Shown in pieces: positions 16,545 to 25,450 of a stretch of DNA of 39,706 bases (the first letter of the stretch is position 1; each line of letters opens with the position of its first letter). Source of the DNA: CAYSTL01 sp964516805 (GTDB lineage Archaea; Thermoplasmatota; Thermoplasmata; Halarchaeoplasmatales; Halarchaeoplasmataceae). The position numbers and the translations under genes are program-made. Where the stretch lies: assembly GCA_964516805.1 (NCBI GenBank), contig CAZEXI010000016.1:1-39706 (forward strand), written 5' to 3'. Under the pieces are notes generated by a model. It was given only the letters and a program-made list of their open reading frames with translations, was not told the DNA's origin and did no database searches.

Positions 16545-16590
16545 TTAAAAAGGAGAATTAAGAAAAAAAAAGAGTTTTAATTGGTTTTTT
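16545..16590. terminator. Convergent terminator region (cspA / purine permease)
   Basis: Contains CTTTTTAAAAAGG, a long A run and an AATTAA.../...TTAATT pairing that ends in TTGGTTTTTTGG. Being T-rich on both strands, it could end both converging transcripts. Confidence 0.4.
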
Positions 16591-16594
16591 GGTT

Positions 16595-17908
16595 CTAAAG
16601 TAGGAACAGCACTATTATAGAGAAACCAAAGATAAACCATAGAGTGATAGGTATGTCTTTAAATTCTCTAGCTAATGCTTTCATAACAACATAAGTTATT
16701 ATTCCCAAAATGATACCGTTGGTGATGCTGTAGGTCAGAGGTATAGCAATCATCGCAACGAATGCAGGCAATGAATTCTCGTATCTACTCCAATCTACTT
16801 TATGTATCGATTTTGCCATGAAGAGACCTACTAACACAAGTACTGCTCCAGTTGCCACATGGGGTATCATACTGATCACCGGTGAGAAGAACATGAATGG
16901 TAGGAAAAGTAGTCCGACTATAATAGCTGTTAGTCCTGATTTACCACCTTCTTCTACTCCACTGGCACTCTCTATAAATGTGGTAGCTGGTGATGTACCA
17001 AATATCCCAGAGATTGTAGTTGCAAAACCATCAACAAACAAAGCTTCTCCAGTATTTCTTGGTTTCCCATCTTTCTTGTAGAAATCACCTGCCTCAGCCA
17101 CTCCCAAAAATGTCGATATCGAATCGAACATATCTGTGAAAAGTAGAGTGAAGAGAGGTCCAAGCATCGATATTTTGAAAACGCTCATTATGTCGATATC
17201 AGCGAAAAGTGAAAGGTCTGGATTTCTTACCACTTCATTTGGAAGTGCTGTGATACTGGCTAGATCAGCAAAGTTGAGTATAAGTGCAAGAACAGTAACA
17301 GATAAGATACCTATTATCAAAGCGCCTTTTTGCTTTCTATATAATAGGAAACCTGTTATTATGAGTCCAAATATAAATAGACCGACTGTCCAGCTCATCC
17401 CTCCAAAGGTAACAAGAGTGGATGAATCAGCAACTATCACACCGCTGTCCTGGAGTCCTATAAATGCAAGGAATAGACCGATCCCTGCAGCGACTCCTAA
17501 GCGCAAAGGTTCTGGGATCGCTTCCAACATCTTTTCTCTAACGTTCACTTTTGGTAGAGACAAGAGCATAAAGATGATACCTGAAATGACTACTGCACCC
17601 ATGGCTGTCTGCCAGCTCACTCCTTCTCCGATTATCAGAGAAAAAGTGACAAATGCGTTCAAACCCATACCGGGAGCCAGTGCAAATGGAAGATTTGCTA
17701 CTAATCCCATCACTATGCATGAAACTGCAGATACAACAACAGTTGCGAACAGTATGCCAGAGAAAGGCACACCTGCTGCAGATAGGATAGTTGGGTTAAC
17801 TATTATGATATATGCCATGGTTAGAAAAGTAGTAACACCCGCTCTAGTCTCTGTTTCACTATCTGTTCCTAAAGATTTTAGATTAAAAAGGGAATCTAAA
17901 TCAAACAT
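16595..17908 (-). CDS. AzgA-type purine nucleobase permease (NCS2)
   Basis: A 437-residue transporter with about 12 to 14 membrane spans. Family marks: TETRAGVTTFLTMAYIIIVN near the N-terminus, NLPFALAPGMGLNAF, and the C-terminal motif FGTSPATTFIESASGVEEGG. This fits the AzgA branch (adenine, guanine, hypoxanthine uptake with protons) better than the uracil/xanthine branch. The start was placed at the ATG at 17908, not the TTG 15 bases earlier. A TTATAAAG box lies 33 bp upstream of it. It probably salvages purines, complementing the synthesis genes at the window's start. Confidence 0.92.
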   Translation of the reverse strand: MFDLDSLFNLKSLGTDSETETRAGVTTFLTMAYIIIVNPTILSAAGVPFSGILFATVVVSAVSCIVMGLVANLPFALAPGMGLNAFVTFSLIIGEGVSWQTAMGAVVISGIIFMLLSLPKVNVREKMLEAIPEPLRLGVAAGIGLFLAFIGLQDSGVIVADSSTLVTFGGMSWTVGLFIFGLIITGFLLYRKQKGALIIGILSVTVLALILNFADLASITALPNEVVRNPDLSLFADIDIMSVFKISMLGPLFTLLFTDMFDSISTFLGVAEAGDFYKKDGKPRNTGEALFVDGFATTISGIFGTSPATTFIESASGVEEGGKSGLTAIIVGLLFLPFMFFSPVISMIPHVATGAVLVLVGLFMAKSIHKVDWSRYENSLPAFVAMIAIPLTYSITNGIILGIITYVVMKALAREFKDIPITLWFIFGFSIIVLFLL

Positions 17909-18063
17909 GGTTTCAAAACACAATCAAAAACATCTTTATAATAATTTCCTAAAAACTATACCTAAAATCTTCCCAATTTGAGAGGTTCATTGGTTAAGAT
18001 GGAAAAATTACAAATAGATTCAAACTCATAAAACGGCAATATTGAAAAAAGCTGGGGTTGACT

Positions 18064-18360
18064 ATGGTGGAAGAAGAAGATATTGAAGAAGAAAAGGAAA
18101 AAAGGATTGAAAAGATAGAACAATCTTTAGATAGGATCGATACAAAGATGATGAATGTAAGTGGGACTATCGAAACACTCTCAGAAGAAGTTATGGATTT
18201 ACCTGACGAGGGAAGAGGTGGGCTTAAGAACAAGTTAGAAGAATATATCGATAGATGGAACAAGGCCAGTGATAGGATAAACAAGCTATCTGAAGAATTG
18301 AAAGAGCTTAAAGGAGAGGAAGAAGAAGCAGAAGAAGGGACAATCGAAAAAGAGATTTAA
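18064..18360 (+). CDS. Small acidic coiled-coil protein
   Basis: A 98-residue, highly charged protein. Two helical stretches (about 5-50 and 58-90) show coiled-coil heptads, such as KRIEKIEQSLDRIDTKMMN and IDRWNKASDRINKLSEELK, separated by DLPDEGRGG. No cysteine and no membrane span. No family recognised; it may be a scaffold or structural partner. The ATG at 18064 is preferred to the TTG six bases before. Codon use matches its neighbours, with many GAA/AAA codons. It converges on the DUF523 gene. Confidence 0.7.
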   Translation: MVEEEDIEEEKEKRIEKIEQSLDRIDTKMMNVSGTIETLSEEVMDLPDEGRGGLKNKLEEYIDRWNKASDRINKLSEELKELKGEEEEAEEGTIEKEI

Positions 18361-18396
18361 TCACTTATTAAGATATCTATATTTTTCAGTATACTA

Positions 18397-19368
18397 TCAT
18401 TTCCAATAATCTCTCCTATCAGCACATTCTATTAATTCTTCCAAATCTTCTGGATATGGATTAAAGAATGTTTGTTTTTTAAGATATTTTTGATCAAATC
18501 TAGCTATCCAAGATTTTAGAATTCCTAGACACTCTTTAAAGGATGATCTTCCTTCACGATACATCTGTACTGTATTCAAGAAAAGTCTTTTTTCTTCTGA
18601 ATTCAGCTCATCTGAAAAGTATCCTAATGAATTTTCTAGAACGTTTATTATCGATTTATACTGAAGACCTTTCTCAAGGGCAATCCATAGATGTTTTTGG
18701 TATTTTTCTATAATGTCAACGATTTGATCATCTTCTATATTAGCTACGATTCTCCCCATAATTCTCATCTCCTTTTGATTATATGCTTTCAATAGTAATT
18801 TATTCTTTGAATGAAAATCTATCAGATCATTTATTTCTCCAGGTTTTTTTGTTTCTCTAAAAGATGCTAATACGAAAATTTTAGTCAAAAAATGATGTCT
18901 GATAGCTGAATTATTAAGCCTTTTCTCATCTTCTACAGCCAGGTGAGAATATTTATCCATGACATGCCTAGCAAAAAATCCATTTTCCCTTCCTATAGGA
19001 GCAGTATTTTCTTTCTTTGGATAGATCTTTACATTATTTGGACCACATGAAGGAGAGCTAGCTTTGAGTATAAAACCGTCGATCCCATCTATGTTTTTTA
19101 GAAATCTGTTGCAAAAGGAATTCATCTCTTCTGTATAGTCATTTCCACTAGACGGCTGTACAAGTTTATCCTCCCCTTCAACTCTAACTATGCGTAAAGG
19201 ATCTCTTGGCACACCCAGGTTTATAGATTTCTCCGGACAAGTATTTACATATTCTACATATGGTTCTAATTTTTTAATAAAGGAATTAGGAATCATCTGT
19301 CCATTATATCTGCATGCCTCGAATCCTAAACAACTGCTGCAGAACAGTTTTGGGGTGGGAAAATCCAT
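18397..19368 (-). CDS. DUF523-DUF1722 fusion protein (TudS-like, YbgA domain)
   Basis: A 323-residue two-domain protein. The N-terminal DUF523 part (about 1-150) has cysteines in LFCSSCLGFEACRYNG, NTCPE and SSPSCG. DUF523 proteins include thiouracil desulfidase TudS, which uses a 4Fe-4S cluster held by three such cysteines. The C-terminal DUF1722/YbgA part (about 165-305) has HFLTKIFVLASFR, YNQKEMRIMGRIVAN and FLNTVQMYREGRSS. Removal of sulfur from thiolated nucleobases, or RNA-related chemistry, is an inference. GGTGAG precedes the ATG at 19368. Single gene; no photolyase (a frequent YbgA neighbour) is nearby. Confidence 0.85.
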   Translation of the reverse strand: MDFPTPKLFCSSCLGFEACRYNGQMIPNSFIKKLEPYVEYVNTCPEKSINLGVPRDPLRIVRVEGEDKLVQPSSGNDYTEEMNSFCNRFLKNIDGIDGFILKASSPSCGPNNVKIYPKKENTAPIGRENGFFARHVMDKYSHLAVEDEKRLNNSAIRHHFLTKIFVLASFRETKKPGEINDLIDFHSKNKLLLKAYNQKEMRIMGRIVANIEDDQIVDIIEKYQKHLWIALEKGLQYKSIINVLENSLGYFSDELNSEEKRLFLNTVQMYREGRSSFKECLGILKSWIARFDQKYLKKQTFFNPYPEDLEELIECADRRDYWK

Positions 19369-19431
19369 TTACTCACCAAATAATGATAATGTGGTGATAT
19401 GGATAAATAGTTTCTTCTATTTTTAGAACTC

Positions 19432-20007
19432 TCAGTCCTTTTCTTCTAGGATCTTTCTGATTTTTACCAATTCCTCTATTATCCTTGACTCAGAAGTGCC
19501 ATCTCCTGTTTCATATGTCTCTACAGAGATAGGTTTCCTACCTCTAACTTTATCCATTATGAAATTCTTGATTTGTTCAGGATCTTCTACACCAAAAATC
19601 TTCAGTTCAGCAGAGGCACCTGACTGGGCAGAATAACCTGCTGTTTGTATTTTTAAACTTGAGATGTTAGCTATCCTCTGGAGCGGCCCTTGGCTTATAT
19701 CAACATTAGTTATCCTGTTGTATGAAACCACACCTGTTTTCTGAAACCATACACCTCTTTTCCATGTGACCTCATCTTTGGTTGGATGATATTCTATGGT
19801 CTTGTAATATTTTGGAATCCAATATAAAACGAATCCTAATATGAGTAAAACGATCACTGTAGATATCCCAGCTACGACTATATTTGAAAAAATTATCAAA
19901 GGTATGTACCAGGGCAGTATGAAAAAAATTAGAAATAAAGAAGTGCTGAGGTAATAGTATTTTTTCAGCTTTTCAGAGGGTCTGAATTTTTTATCAGTTT
20001 GAAACAT
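19432..20007 (-). CDS. Bacterial-PH-domain (DUF304) membrane protein
   Basis: A 191-residue protein with two adjacent membrane spans at about 22-66 and a cytoplasmic PH-like domain: TIEYHPTKDEVTWKRGVWF, VVSYNRITNVDISQGPLQRI and LKIQTAGYSAQSGASAELKI. This is the bPH2/DUF304 pattern (YdbS/YdbT relatives). The tail of about 30 residues is helical and charged. It is the third gene of an operon behind a bactofilin-like protein and a 67-residue protein, five bases after the latter. Membrane anchoring for that cytoskeletal protein is one possibility. Confidence 0.85.
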   Translation of the reverse strand: MFQTDKKFRPSEKLKKYYYLSTSLFLIFFILPWYIPLIIFSNIVVAGISTVIVLLILGFVLYWIPKYYKTIEYHPTKDEVTWKRGVWFQKTGVVSYNRITNVDISQGPLQRIANISSLKIQTAGYSAQSGASAELKIFGVEDPEQIKNFIMDKVRGRKPISVETYETGDGTSESRIIEELVKIRKILEEKD

Positions 20008-20011
20008 ATCC

Positions 20012-20215
20012 TTAGAGTAAATATGCCTTTTCTATCAGGCTTTTAGGTATCCATTCCTCTTTTATCAACACAGCTTTATCAGTAGCTGTCTCTACTTCTC
20101 CTTCTATAGTACTATTTGGAAGTCTCTTTTTTTCTGCGAACCAGTCAGCTATTTTGATCTTTACTTCTAAACCTTTATCTATCTCTTCAACTGGTATCTC
20201 GTTATCTTCTGTCAT
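20012..20215 (-). CDS. Small hypothetical protein in the bactofilin operon
   Basis: A 67-residue protein without a family I recognise. The first third is acidic, then come strands (GLEVKIKIADWFA, STIEGEVETATDKAVLIKEE), ending WIPKSLIEKAYLL. The pattern looks like a small beta-barrel or SH3-like fold, perhaps a binding module. AAAGGAGAG sits shortly before the ATG at 20215, and the gene is 11 bp from one neighbour and four from the other, so it is part of the operon. Confidence 0.75.
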   Translation of the reverse strand: MTEDNEIPVEEIDKGLEVKIKIADWFAEKKRLPNSTIEGEVETATDKAVLIKEEWIPKSLIEKAYLL

Positions 20216-20226
20216 ATTACTCTCCT

Positions 20227-21255
20227 TTATAATTCATCTTCAGAGGCGTCCTCAAGATCTTCCTCGACTTCTTCNNNNNNNNNNNNNNNNNNNNNNNNNN
20301 NNNNNNNNNNNNNNNNNNNNNNNNNNNNNNNNNNNNNNNNNNNNNNNNNNNNNNNNNNNNNNNNNNNNNNNNNNTCTTCCTCGACTTCTTCTTCTATCCA
20401 CTCTGTATCTTCCATGGTAAGTTTTTCTTCATCTTTTAGGTCCTCTTCGACCTCTTCTCTGGATAATGGGAATACAGATTCTGTGATAGTAACACCCTTT
20501 GCTCCGTTCAGATCTCCAGCATATTCTAATTTTCCTTGGATTTTTACACCTTTATTGAGTTTAACGTCACCGACAGCAGTAACATTGGAGACTTCAACAC
20601 TTTCATTCAAAATCACGTCTCCTGAACTTTGAATATTACCTGATTTACTGTTATCAGCCATTTCTATCCTAGTTCCTTTAATTATACCGTCGATCTCAGA
20701 TTTGCTTCCTATAGTAACACTACCGGTATCAGAAATAACGGAACCTTCTATAGTGACATCATCACCTATAACGATATCACTTACAGCTTCTATAGAACCG
20801 TAAACTATTACTGAGTTTAGTAATTCTAAGCCCCCTTCTGATTTTATACTCCCATTGATCTTTGATTCGTCAGGAAGAGTAATCTTATCTTCTGTTTGTA
20901 TAGCATATTTACCTTTTCTTTTATAGTCGTCAAGTTCTTCTATGAGTTCATTGTTTTCATTGTTTAACTCATCTACTTCTTCTTTTAGATCGAATATTTC
21001 TGACTCTAATCTGTTTATCATTTCTCTAGTATCGCCTGAGATATCCACCTGTTCGTTTTCACTGATTTTCTTTATCAAACTTTTTAATTCATTGTCTTGT
21101 TTTTCTAATATATTCTTCTTCTCTTCCAAAACTTTCCTTTTTTCATTTTCCAATTTCTCATTTTTCTTTTGAGTATGCTTTAACTTCTTTTTGAGATTGC
21201 TAATTTGAGTTTCATACTTTTCTAATTTTTCTTCTGCTTCTTTATCTTTGAACAT
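20227..21255 (-). CDS. Bactofilin-like polymer-forming protein with coiled coil
   Basis: A protein of at least 340 residues in three parts. First, a coiled coil from about 8 to 115 (EEKLEKYETQISNLKKKLKH and following). Second, a right-handed beta-helix core from about 125 to 270, with recurring short strands and hydrophobic i+2 spacing (GSIKSEGGLELLNSVIVYGS, VIGDDVTIEGSVISD). Third, an acidic tail of EEVEED repeats. The core matches the bactofilin/polymer-forming cytoskeletal family, which assembles into filaments at membranes. The tail is cut by a 100-base gap, so its length is unknown. The ATG at 21255 is used, not the TTG twelve bases earlier. First gene of an operon with a small protein and a PH-domain protein. 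Confidence 0.8.
   Translation of the reverse strand: MFKDKEAEEKLEKYETQISNLKKKLKHTQKKNEKLENEKRKVLEEKKNILEKQDNELKSLIKKISENEQVDISGDTREMINRLESEIFDLKEEVDELNNENNELIEELDDYKRKGKYAIQTEDKITLPDESKINGSIKSEGGLELLNSVIVYGSIEAVSDIVIGDDVTIEGSVISDTGSVTIGSKSEIDGIIKGTRIEMADNSKSGNIQSSGDVILNESVEVSNVTAVGDVKLNKGVKIQGKLEYAGDLNGAKGVTITESVFPLSREEVEEDLKDEEKLTMEDTEWIEEEVEEXXXXXXXXXXXXXXXXXXXXXXXXXXXXXXXXXXEEVEEDLEDASEDEL
20275..20374. other. Assembly gap (100 N)
   Basis: Exactly 100 undetermined bases inside the acidic tail of the bactofilin-like gene. Both sides carry the same repeat (TCTTCCTCGACTTCTTC), so the assembler probably failed in a low-complexity coding repeat. One hundred is likely a placeholder. Confidence 0.95.
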
Positions 21256-21344
21256 GAGATATCCCAATATACATTTACTCGAAGGATATAAATGTTTTAT
21301 CTTGAGTTAGCCCTAAATACAGATCCAAATCATGATGATATAAT

Positions 21345-22055
21345 ATGAAGATAACCTATCTAACTCACAATTGTTTCACCATTGAAAAGGAAGACAAGGT
21401 TTTTCTTTTTGATTATCCTTCCGGAAGATATATCACAAATAAACTGAAGAATACAATCTCTAGAATAGCAAAAGATTCTGATCTTTTCATATTCATATCT
21501 CACTCTCACCCAGATCATTATAATCCAGATATATTTGAATTAAAAGAAATAGCTGAAAAAACATATTTTGTTTTGTCCGATGACGTACTTCTATCCTCTA
21601 GAGATAAAAATGAAGTGGTCAAAGCCGTAGAACCAGATGAACAATATGAGATAGAAGGCCTAACTGTAAAAACATACAAGAGTAACGATCAGGGAGTGGC
21701 TTTTCTTATAGAAATGTCCGAAATTAAAATCTATTACGGTGGAGATTTGGCGAAATGGGATTGGCCTGAATGGAATGCAGAAAAGAGAAAGTCAAAGGTA
21801 GATGTGTATGAAGATGTTTTGAGAGAACTAAAACGATTGGATATCGATATAGCTTTTTCAAACATGGATGAACGTCTTGAAAGTTGGGCTGGACCTGTCG
21901 AATTCATCAATAAAGTAAGACCAGAATATTTCATACCGATGCACACTTTTGGAAATGAAGAATGGATAGATGATCTTTTAAAAGTAAACCTTCCAGATGA
22001 TGTTGATATATTCAAATACGAAAAGACAGGAGACACTCTTGATTTAAAAAAATAA
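21345..22055 (+). CDS. Metallo-beta-lactamase-fold hydrolase
   Basis: A 236-residue soluble protein of the MBL superfamily. The metal motif HSHPDH (about residues 53-58) is clear. Further ligands are probably Asp in YYGGDLAKWDW and His in FIPMHTFGNEEW. The start KITYLTHNCFTIE and the order of motifs recall the UPF0173/UlaG-like group. Substrate is unknown; the family includes lactonases, nucleases and phosphodiesterases. The gene begins 89 bp from the bactofilin operon on the other strand and ends 10 bp from copA's stop, converging with it. Confidence 0.85.
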   Translation: MKITYLTHNCFTIEKEDKVFLFDYPSGRYITNKLKNTISRIAKDSDLFIFISHSHPDHYNPDIFELKEIAEKTYFVLSDDVLLSSRDKNEVVKAVEPDEQYEIEGLTVKTYKSNDQGVAFLIEMSEIKIYYGGDLAKWDWPEWNAEKRKSKVDVYEDVLRELKRLDIDIAFSNMDERLESWAGPVEFINKVRPEYFIPMHTFGNEEWIDDLLKVNLPDDVDIFKYEKTGDTLDLKK

Positions 22056-22065
22056 GAAAAGGTTT

Positions 22066-24549
22066 TTAGTCTTCATCCATGCTTATATCTGCTTTTTTCA
22101 ATCTGGATGAATTAGTCACTACATTAACACTAGAAAAAGCCATGGCTGCTTCAGCGATAAGTGGATGTAACAGACCTACGAAGGCTATTGGGATTGCTAC
22201 AACGTTGTAAGCGAACGCCCAGATCAAATTTTGCCTGATTTTCTTAAATGTAGCATCTGACAGTTTCACAGCTTTAACTACTGCTGATAGATCACCTTTA
22301 ACCAGTACGATATCACCGCTCTCTATAGCTATATCCGTGCCAGTACCGATCGCTATACCTACATTAGACTGTTCTAAGGCTGGAGCATCATTTATACCAT
22401 CACCGACCATCGCCACTAATTCTCCTTCATCCTGCAGTTTTTGTATCTCACTTCTTTTTTCGTCTGGCATCACGTTTGCTATCACTCTATCTATTCCTAC
22501 TTCATCTGCAATGGCTTTTGCAGTCCTTTCGTTATCACCGGTCAACATGACTGGTTCGAGTCCTTGATTTTTCAGTACCTGGATAGCTCTTTTAGAATCA
22601 TTTTTCAATTGATCAGCTATAGCTATAACACCTTTAACTTCTCCATCGACTGCTACCAAAATAGATGTTTTAGCTTCTTTCTGGAATTGCTTGAAACGTT
22701 TTTCCATCTTAATCTTTACATCGTATTCATCCATCAATTCAGGAGTACCTACAAGTATTTCTTTATCGTTAACTGTGGCGGTCACACCTCTTCCAGTTAT
22801 AGATTCAAATTTTTCAGGTTCGGGAATATCCAAATTCAATTCTTCAGCCTTTTTGACTATCGCCTCACCGAGTGGATGTTCTGATCTCTTTTCTGCTGAG
22901 GCTGCGTATCTTAGTATCTCTTTTTCACCGACTACATCAGTAACCCCTGGTTCACCTTTTGTAATCGTACCTGTTTTATCTAAAACTATAGTGTTGATAT
23001 CTTTCATCAGCTGTATCGCTTCGCCTCTTCTGATCAAAACGCCATTCTCTGCACCTTTACCGCTGCCAACCATCAAGGCTGTAGGTGTTGCTAATCCCAG
23101 TGCACAGGGACATGCTATGACTAAGGTAGCAACTGCTGCATAGATAGCTAGTGAGATCATCCCCAATCCTGGTTGCACCCATGGAATAAATGCATCAGCC
23201 CAAGATATTATCGAATGGAATGTATCTGGGAAAACTAACCATGAAACCAAAGCCCCACCTGCAATCGTTATTATAGCAGGAACGAAATAAGTCGTAATCT
23301 TATCAGCATAAGCTTGTATCGGAACTCTTGAACCCTGGGCTTCCTCGACCATCCTGATCACCTGAGATAAGAAAGTATCTTTACCGACCTTGGTGGCTTC
23401 TACTTTCAATGAACCTTCTTTATTGATGGTTGCACCTATAACTTCATCTCCTTTTTCTTTAGAAACAGGCATCGATTCACCAGTAGCTATAGATTCATCA
23501 ACAGAACTATCACCTTCTAAAACTTTACCATCTGTAGGTATCTTCTCTCCAGGTCTTACAAGCATAACATCCCCTATATCGATCTCATCAACTGGAACTT
23601 CTTTTTCTTCACCATCCCTGATGACCCTTGCAGTTTTAGCTTCTAGTGTCATCAATTTTTTGATTGCCTGTGATGCTCTACCTTTGGCTTTGTTTTCTAT
23701 ATATCTTCCAGTTAGGTGGAAAGCCATGATCATACCTGCAACTCCCCCATAATTTAAGATATTGGGTGCATAACCAAATTGATGAAATGAAGCTACCACA
23801 CCTGTCGAAAAAGCTGAAAGAGTACCTAACATTATCAAAGCATCCATATTTGGTGAAAGGTTGATGAATGAACGAATAGCTGAAGAGTAAGTTTCTCTAC
23901 CCGCATAAAATAAGATAGGGATGGCTAAAATTACCATTCCCACGTTGAATGTGACTTCACCACCTATCATGAGTCCGAAAAACATTTCTGGTATCATCCA
24001 GGCGATTATAGGTATGGTTAATCCCCAAGCTAAAAGAGCTTTCTTTTTGGATTCTTTGACCTTTTCAACATCCCTTTCGACTATATCTTTTTTTTCTTTC
24101 TTTTCTTCGCTTAACCAACTTTCAGGAACGCTGTAGCCTGTCTTTTTAACTGCATCAATAAAATCACGTTTGTGAACTTCGCCCGGAATGTAATTTATAG
24201 TGGCTTTGTCTGTTGCTAAATTTACATTAGCCCTGATAACACCATCTAATCTTTCTAAAGCCTTTTCGTTGGCTTTAGCACAGGCAGCACAAGTCATACC
24301 TTCGATGGGCATCTCTATTTTATCACCCTCAGCGATCGAATATCCCGCTGATTCTACAGCACTTGATATATCGTTCATATTAACTTTATCTGGATCATAA
24401 GTGATGGAAGCCTTTTCAGTGGCATAACTGACATCAGATTCCTCTACCCCTTTAACTTTCTTCAACGATTTATCGATCGCCTGTGCACAGCTGGCACAGT
24501 GCATGCCTTCGATAGGAACGTTCTTTTTTTGTTTCTCATCCTCGCTCAT
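22066..24549 (-). CDS. copA: Copper-exporting P1B-type ATPase
   Basis: A Cu(I) efflux pump of 827 residues with two N-terminal metal-binding domains (GMHCASC with Cys18/Cys21, and GMTCAAC). It has eight predicted spans, the phosphatase motif TGES, the transport-site CPC (about 480-482), the phosphorylated Asp524 in DKTGT, HP at about 558 and GDGINDAPAL. YN and MAFSS motifs near the end also fit the copper group. The ATG at 24549 has GGGGTGAT six bases upstream, so the GTG-initiated form nine bases longer is less likely. It is divergent from an Lrp-TRASH regulator, a known copper-response arrangement. No CopZ chaperone is seen nearby. Confidence 0.96.
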   Translation of the reverse strand: MSEDEKQKKNVPIEGMHCASCAQAIDKSLKKVKGVEESDVSYATEKASITYDPDKVNMNDISSAVESAGYSIAEGDKIEMPIEGMTCAACAKANEKALERLDGVIRANVNLATDKATINYIPGEVHKRDFIDAVKKTGYSVPESWLSEEKKEKKDIVERDVEKVKESKKKALLAWGLTIPIIAWMIPEMFFGLMIGGEVTFNVGMVILAIPILFYAGRETYSSAIRSFINLSPNMDALIMLGTLSAFSTGVVASFHQFGYAPNILNYGGVAGMIMAFHLTGRYIENKAKGRASQAIKKLMTLEAKTARVIRDGEEKEVPVDEIDIGDVMLVRPGEKIPTDGKVLEGDSSVDESIATGESMPVSKEKGDEVIGATINKEGSLKVEATKVGKDTFLSQVIRMVEEAQGSRVPIQAYADKITTYFVPAIITIAGGALVSWLVFPDTFHSIISWADAFIPWVQPGLGMISLAIYAAVATLVIACPCALGLATPTALMVGSGKGAENGVLIRRGEAIQLMKDINTIVLDKTGTITKGEPGVTDVVGEKEILRYAASAEKRSEHPLGEAIVKKAEELNLDIPEPEKFESITGRGVTATVNDKEILVGTPELMDEYDVKIKMEKRFKQFQKEAKTSILVAVDGEVKGVIAIADQLKNDSKRAIQVLKNQGLEPVMLTGDNERTAKAIADEVGIDRVIANVMPDEKRSEIQKLQDEGELVAMVGDGINDAPALEQSNVGIAIGTGTDIAIESGDIVLVKGDLSAVVKAVKLSDATFKKIRQNLIWAFAYNVVAIPIAFVGLLHPLIAEAAMAFSSVNVVTNSSRLKKADISMDED

Positions 24550-24750
24550 AAATATCACCCCATCATGATTATGGATATGTTGATTGTAGTTAAGTGTGAC
24601 AAACCGTCTTTAATTTTCCTCATTTCTAAACACCGTTATACTATATGTAGTTCTTAATTCATTGCTTTTTTGGTATACATATGTAAATTTAAATTGGTAT
24701 TTTTTTAACATTAGTAAAAACTATAAAACAAAACCTCTATATTTGTTAGT
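24550..24750. promoter_or_regulatory. Divergent copA / Lrp-TRASH promoter region
   Basis: About 200 bp. It holds TATAAAAC at 24722-24729, 29 bp before the regulator's ATG, two palindromes (TACATATGTA at 24676-24685 and ATCATGAT at 24562-24569), and the copA ribosome site GGGGTGAT. The palindromes are candidate regulator sites but are short and AT-rich. Confidence 0.55.
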
Positions 24751-25353
24751 ATGGAGTTAGATGAGACCGAAATCAAGATATTAAAAGAACTGCAGAAGGA
24801 TGCTTCACAATCTCACAGGAAGTTGGCTGAAAAAGTAGATGTATCTACGCCTACTGTCAGCAGTAAAATAGAAAAATTGGAGGATATGGGAATCATACAA
24901 GGCTATAAGTTGCATCTGGATTATGATAAACTTGGTTTAACTAAGTATACATTAACTGTTAAAACCTCTCCAGATAAATTGAAAAAAGTTTCTAAAGAGA
25001 TATCAAGTATGAATTTAACCTATAGTATCGAAGAATTAGATGGTATCTCACTCAAGGTAGAGGTATTCTCTAGAGATGTTAAGCATTTTGATTCATATCT
25101 AGAAGATATAAGAATAATAGATGGGATCAATGAAATAAATGTAAGTAGAGTCAGTGAATTCATAGATGAGAAACAGGAGATACCTATTTTTGAAAACGCT
25201 GAACTAAATATCGAATGCTATTATTGTGATAAAACGATCAAAGGTGACCCTGTAAAGTTGAAAATGGATGATAAGGATCATTATCTATGCTGTCCTAGCT
25301 GCGCTGATCTCTATAAAGAAAAGTATCAAAAGTTGAAACAGAACATCGACTAA
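24751..25353 (+). CDS. Lrp/AsnC-type regulator with C-terminal TRASH metal-sensing domain
   Basis: A 200-residue regulator. Residues 1-60 form an Lrp winged helix (ETEIKILKELQKDASQSHRK, VDVSTPTVSSKIEKLEDMG). The middle (65-145) looks like a ligand/dimer domain. Residues 153-190 form a TRASH domain with Cys156, Cys159, Cys180, Cys181 and Cys184. Archaeal proteins of this build (Halobacterium VNG1179C; Sulfolobus CopT is a relative) sense copper and control a copper ATPase. Divergence from copA supports the same role here. Leaderless promoter at 24722. No other target is visible. Confidence 0.88.
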   Translation: MELDETEIKILKELQKDASQSHRKLAEKVDVSTPTVSSKIEKLEDMGIIQGYKLHLDYDKLGLTKYTLTVKTSPDKLKKVSKEISSMNLTYSIEELDGISLKVEVFSRDVKHFDSYLEDIRIIDGINEINVSRVSEFIDEKQEIPIFENAELNIECYYCDKTIKGDPVKLKMDDKDHYLCCPSCADLYKEKYQKLKQNID

Positions 25354-25450
25354 TGTCGATAAATAATGGAAGAAATCACTAGAAATAACCAAAAGTTTTC
25401 TATATAGTCATTCAATTAACAATTACCAGGAGAATATATAGGTGCTAAAA

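Noticed and set aside
17136..17981. Long plus-strand open frame (281 codons) opposite the purine permease
   Set aside because: It is the mirror frame of a clear NCS2 transporter. Its composition (many Ile, Thr, Lys, Pro) is that of an antisense shadow, with no domain and no promoter.
20275..20374. Run of N as possible biological feature or insertion site
   Set aside because: Two gaps in the window have exactly 100 N each, both in repeats, which is an assembly convention.
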